Below are positions 63,989-64,000 of a stretch of DNA of 64,000 bases, piece by piece; positions within the stretch are counted from its first letter, which is position 1; each line of letters starts with the position of its first letter. The translations under genes were made by a program, and so were the position numbers. The stretch lies in NCBI GenBank assembly GCA_049602155.1, contig JBMYRH010000001.1:124001-188000 (forward strand). Direction: 5' to 3'. Below the pieces are notes generated by a model. The model was not told the origin of the DNA and did not search any database. It saw only the letters and a program-made list of their open reading frames with translations. Origin of the DNA: JBMYRH01 sp049602155. Lineage in GTDB: Bacteria; Myxococcota_A; UBA9042; PHBI01; JBMYRH01.

Positions 63989-64000
63989 GGTAGTCTTAAT

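Overview
The window is 64 kb of GC-rich bacterial chromosome, dense in long genes with many 4-bp ATGA/GTGA overlaps. The host looks like a member of the former Deltaproteobacteria (Myxococcota or Bradymonadota type). The reasons are a dnaG-rpoD pair close to a coiled-coil zinc-ribbon gene and rnpB, many large secreted lipoproteins (choice-of-anchor-D, Kelch-like, PEGA, MORN and cysteine-rich DGCGG repeats), a MYXO-CTERM-like C-terminal anchor, and a giant PUFA/secondary-lipid type synthase. This placement is inferred from gene content only. No insertion sequences, CRISPR arrays, rRNA genes or plasmid functions were seen.

Layout. (1) 1-5.5 kb: two translationally coupled exported amidohydrolases, a large choice-of-anchor-D/PKD-like lipoprotein and a lone phage-type tail-tube protein. 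(2) 5.5-18.4 kb, core information processing: priA behind a small exported protein, an SCP2-like protein, dnaG, rpoD, a CAU-anticodon tRNA, a C4 zinc-ribbon coiled-coil protein, RNase P RNA, a small protein with an MbcA/ParS-type antitoxin C-terminus, and a degenerate response-regulator receiver coupled to valS. (3) 18.4-31.2 kb: a regulatory region with two related inverted repeats, then a 3,409-residue synthase (NMO-like ER, KS, ACP, AT, KS, KR, DH, phosphopantetheinyl transferase), a biotin carrier protein and an acyl-CoA carboxyltransferase. (4) 31.2-37.9 kb, opposite strand: a four-gene overlapping operon of TetR regulator, outer-membrane factor, membrane-fusion protein and RND pump. A TetR-type palindrome at the regulator's start resembles the repeats in front of the synthase. 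(5) 38-40.6 kb: tlyA, a lipoprotein and an alpha/beta hydrolase. (6) 40.7-50.4 kb: a small lipoprotein, and on the minus strand an apparent operon of ECF sigma factor, zinc-finger anti-sigma factor, metallopeptidase/propeller/beta-barrel protein, PEGA protein, Kelch-like lipoprotein and DUF2723-TPR membrane protein. (7) 50.7-64 kb: a secreted CAP-domain protein, an M1 aminopeptidase lipoprotein, an 18-repeat cysteine-rich surface protein, a MORN protein, a cysteine-rich lipoprotein and a phospholipase D-family lipoprotein that seems to start at ATA.

The most interesting system is region 3 with region 4. One polypeptide carries most activities for a fully reducing fatty-acid/polyketide cycle plus its own Sfp-type phosphopantetheinyl transferase, but its only visible ACP has threonine where the carrier serine should be. 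Downstream genes encode two of the three parts of a malonyl/methylmalonyl-CoA-forming carboxylase, and an efflux operon with a possibly shared operator lies next to it. The second candidate is the sigma-factor-led surface operon of region 6.
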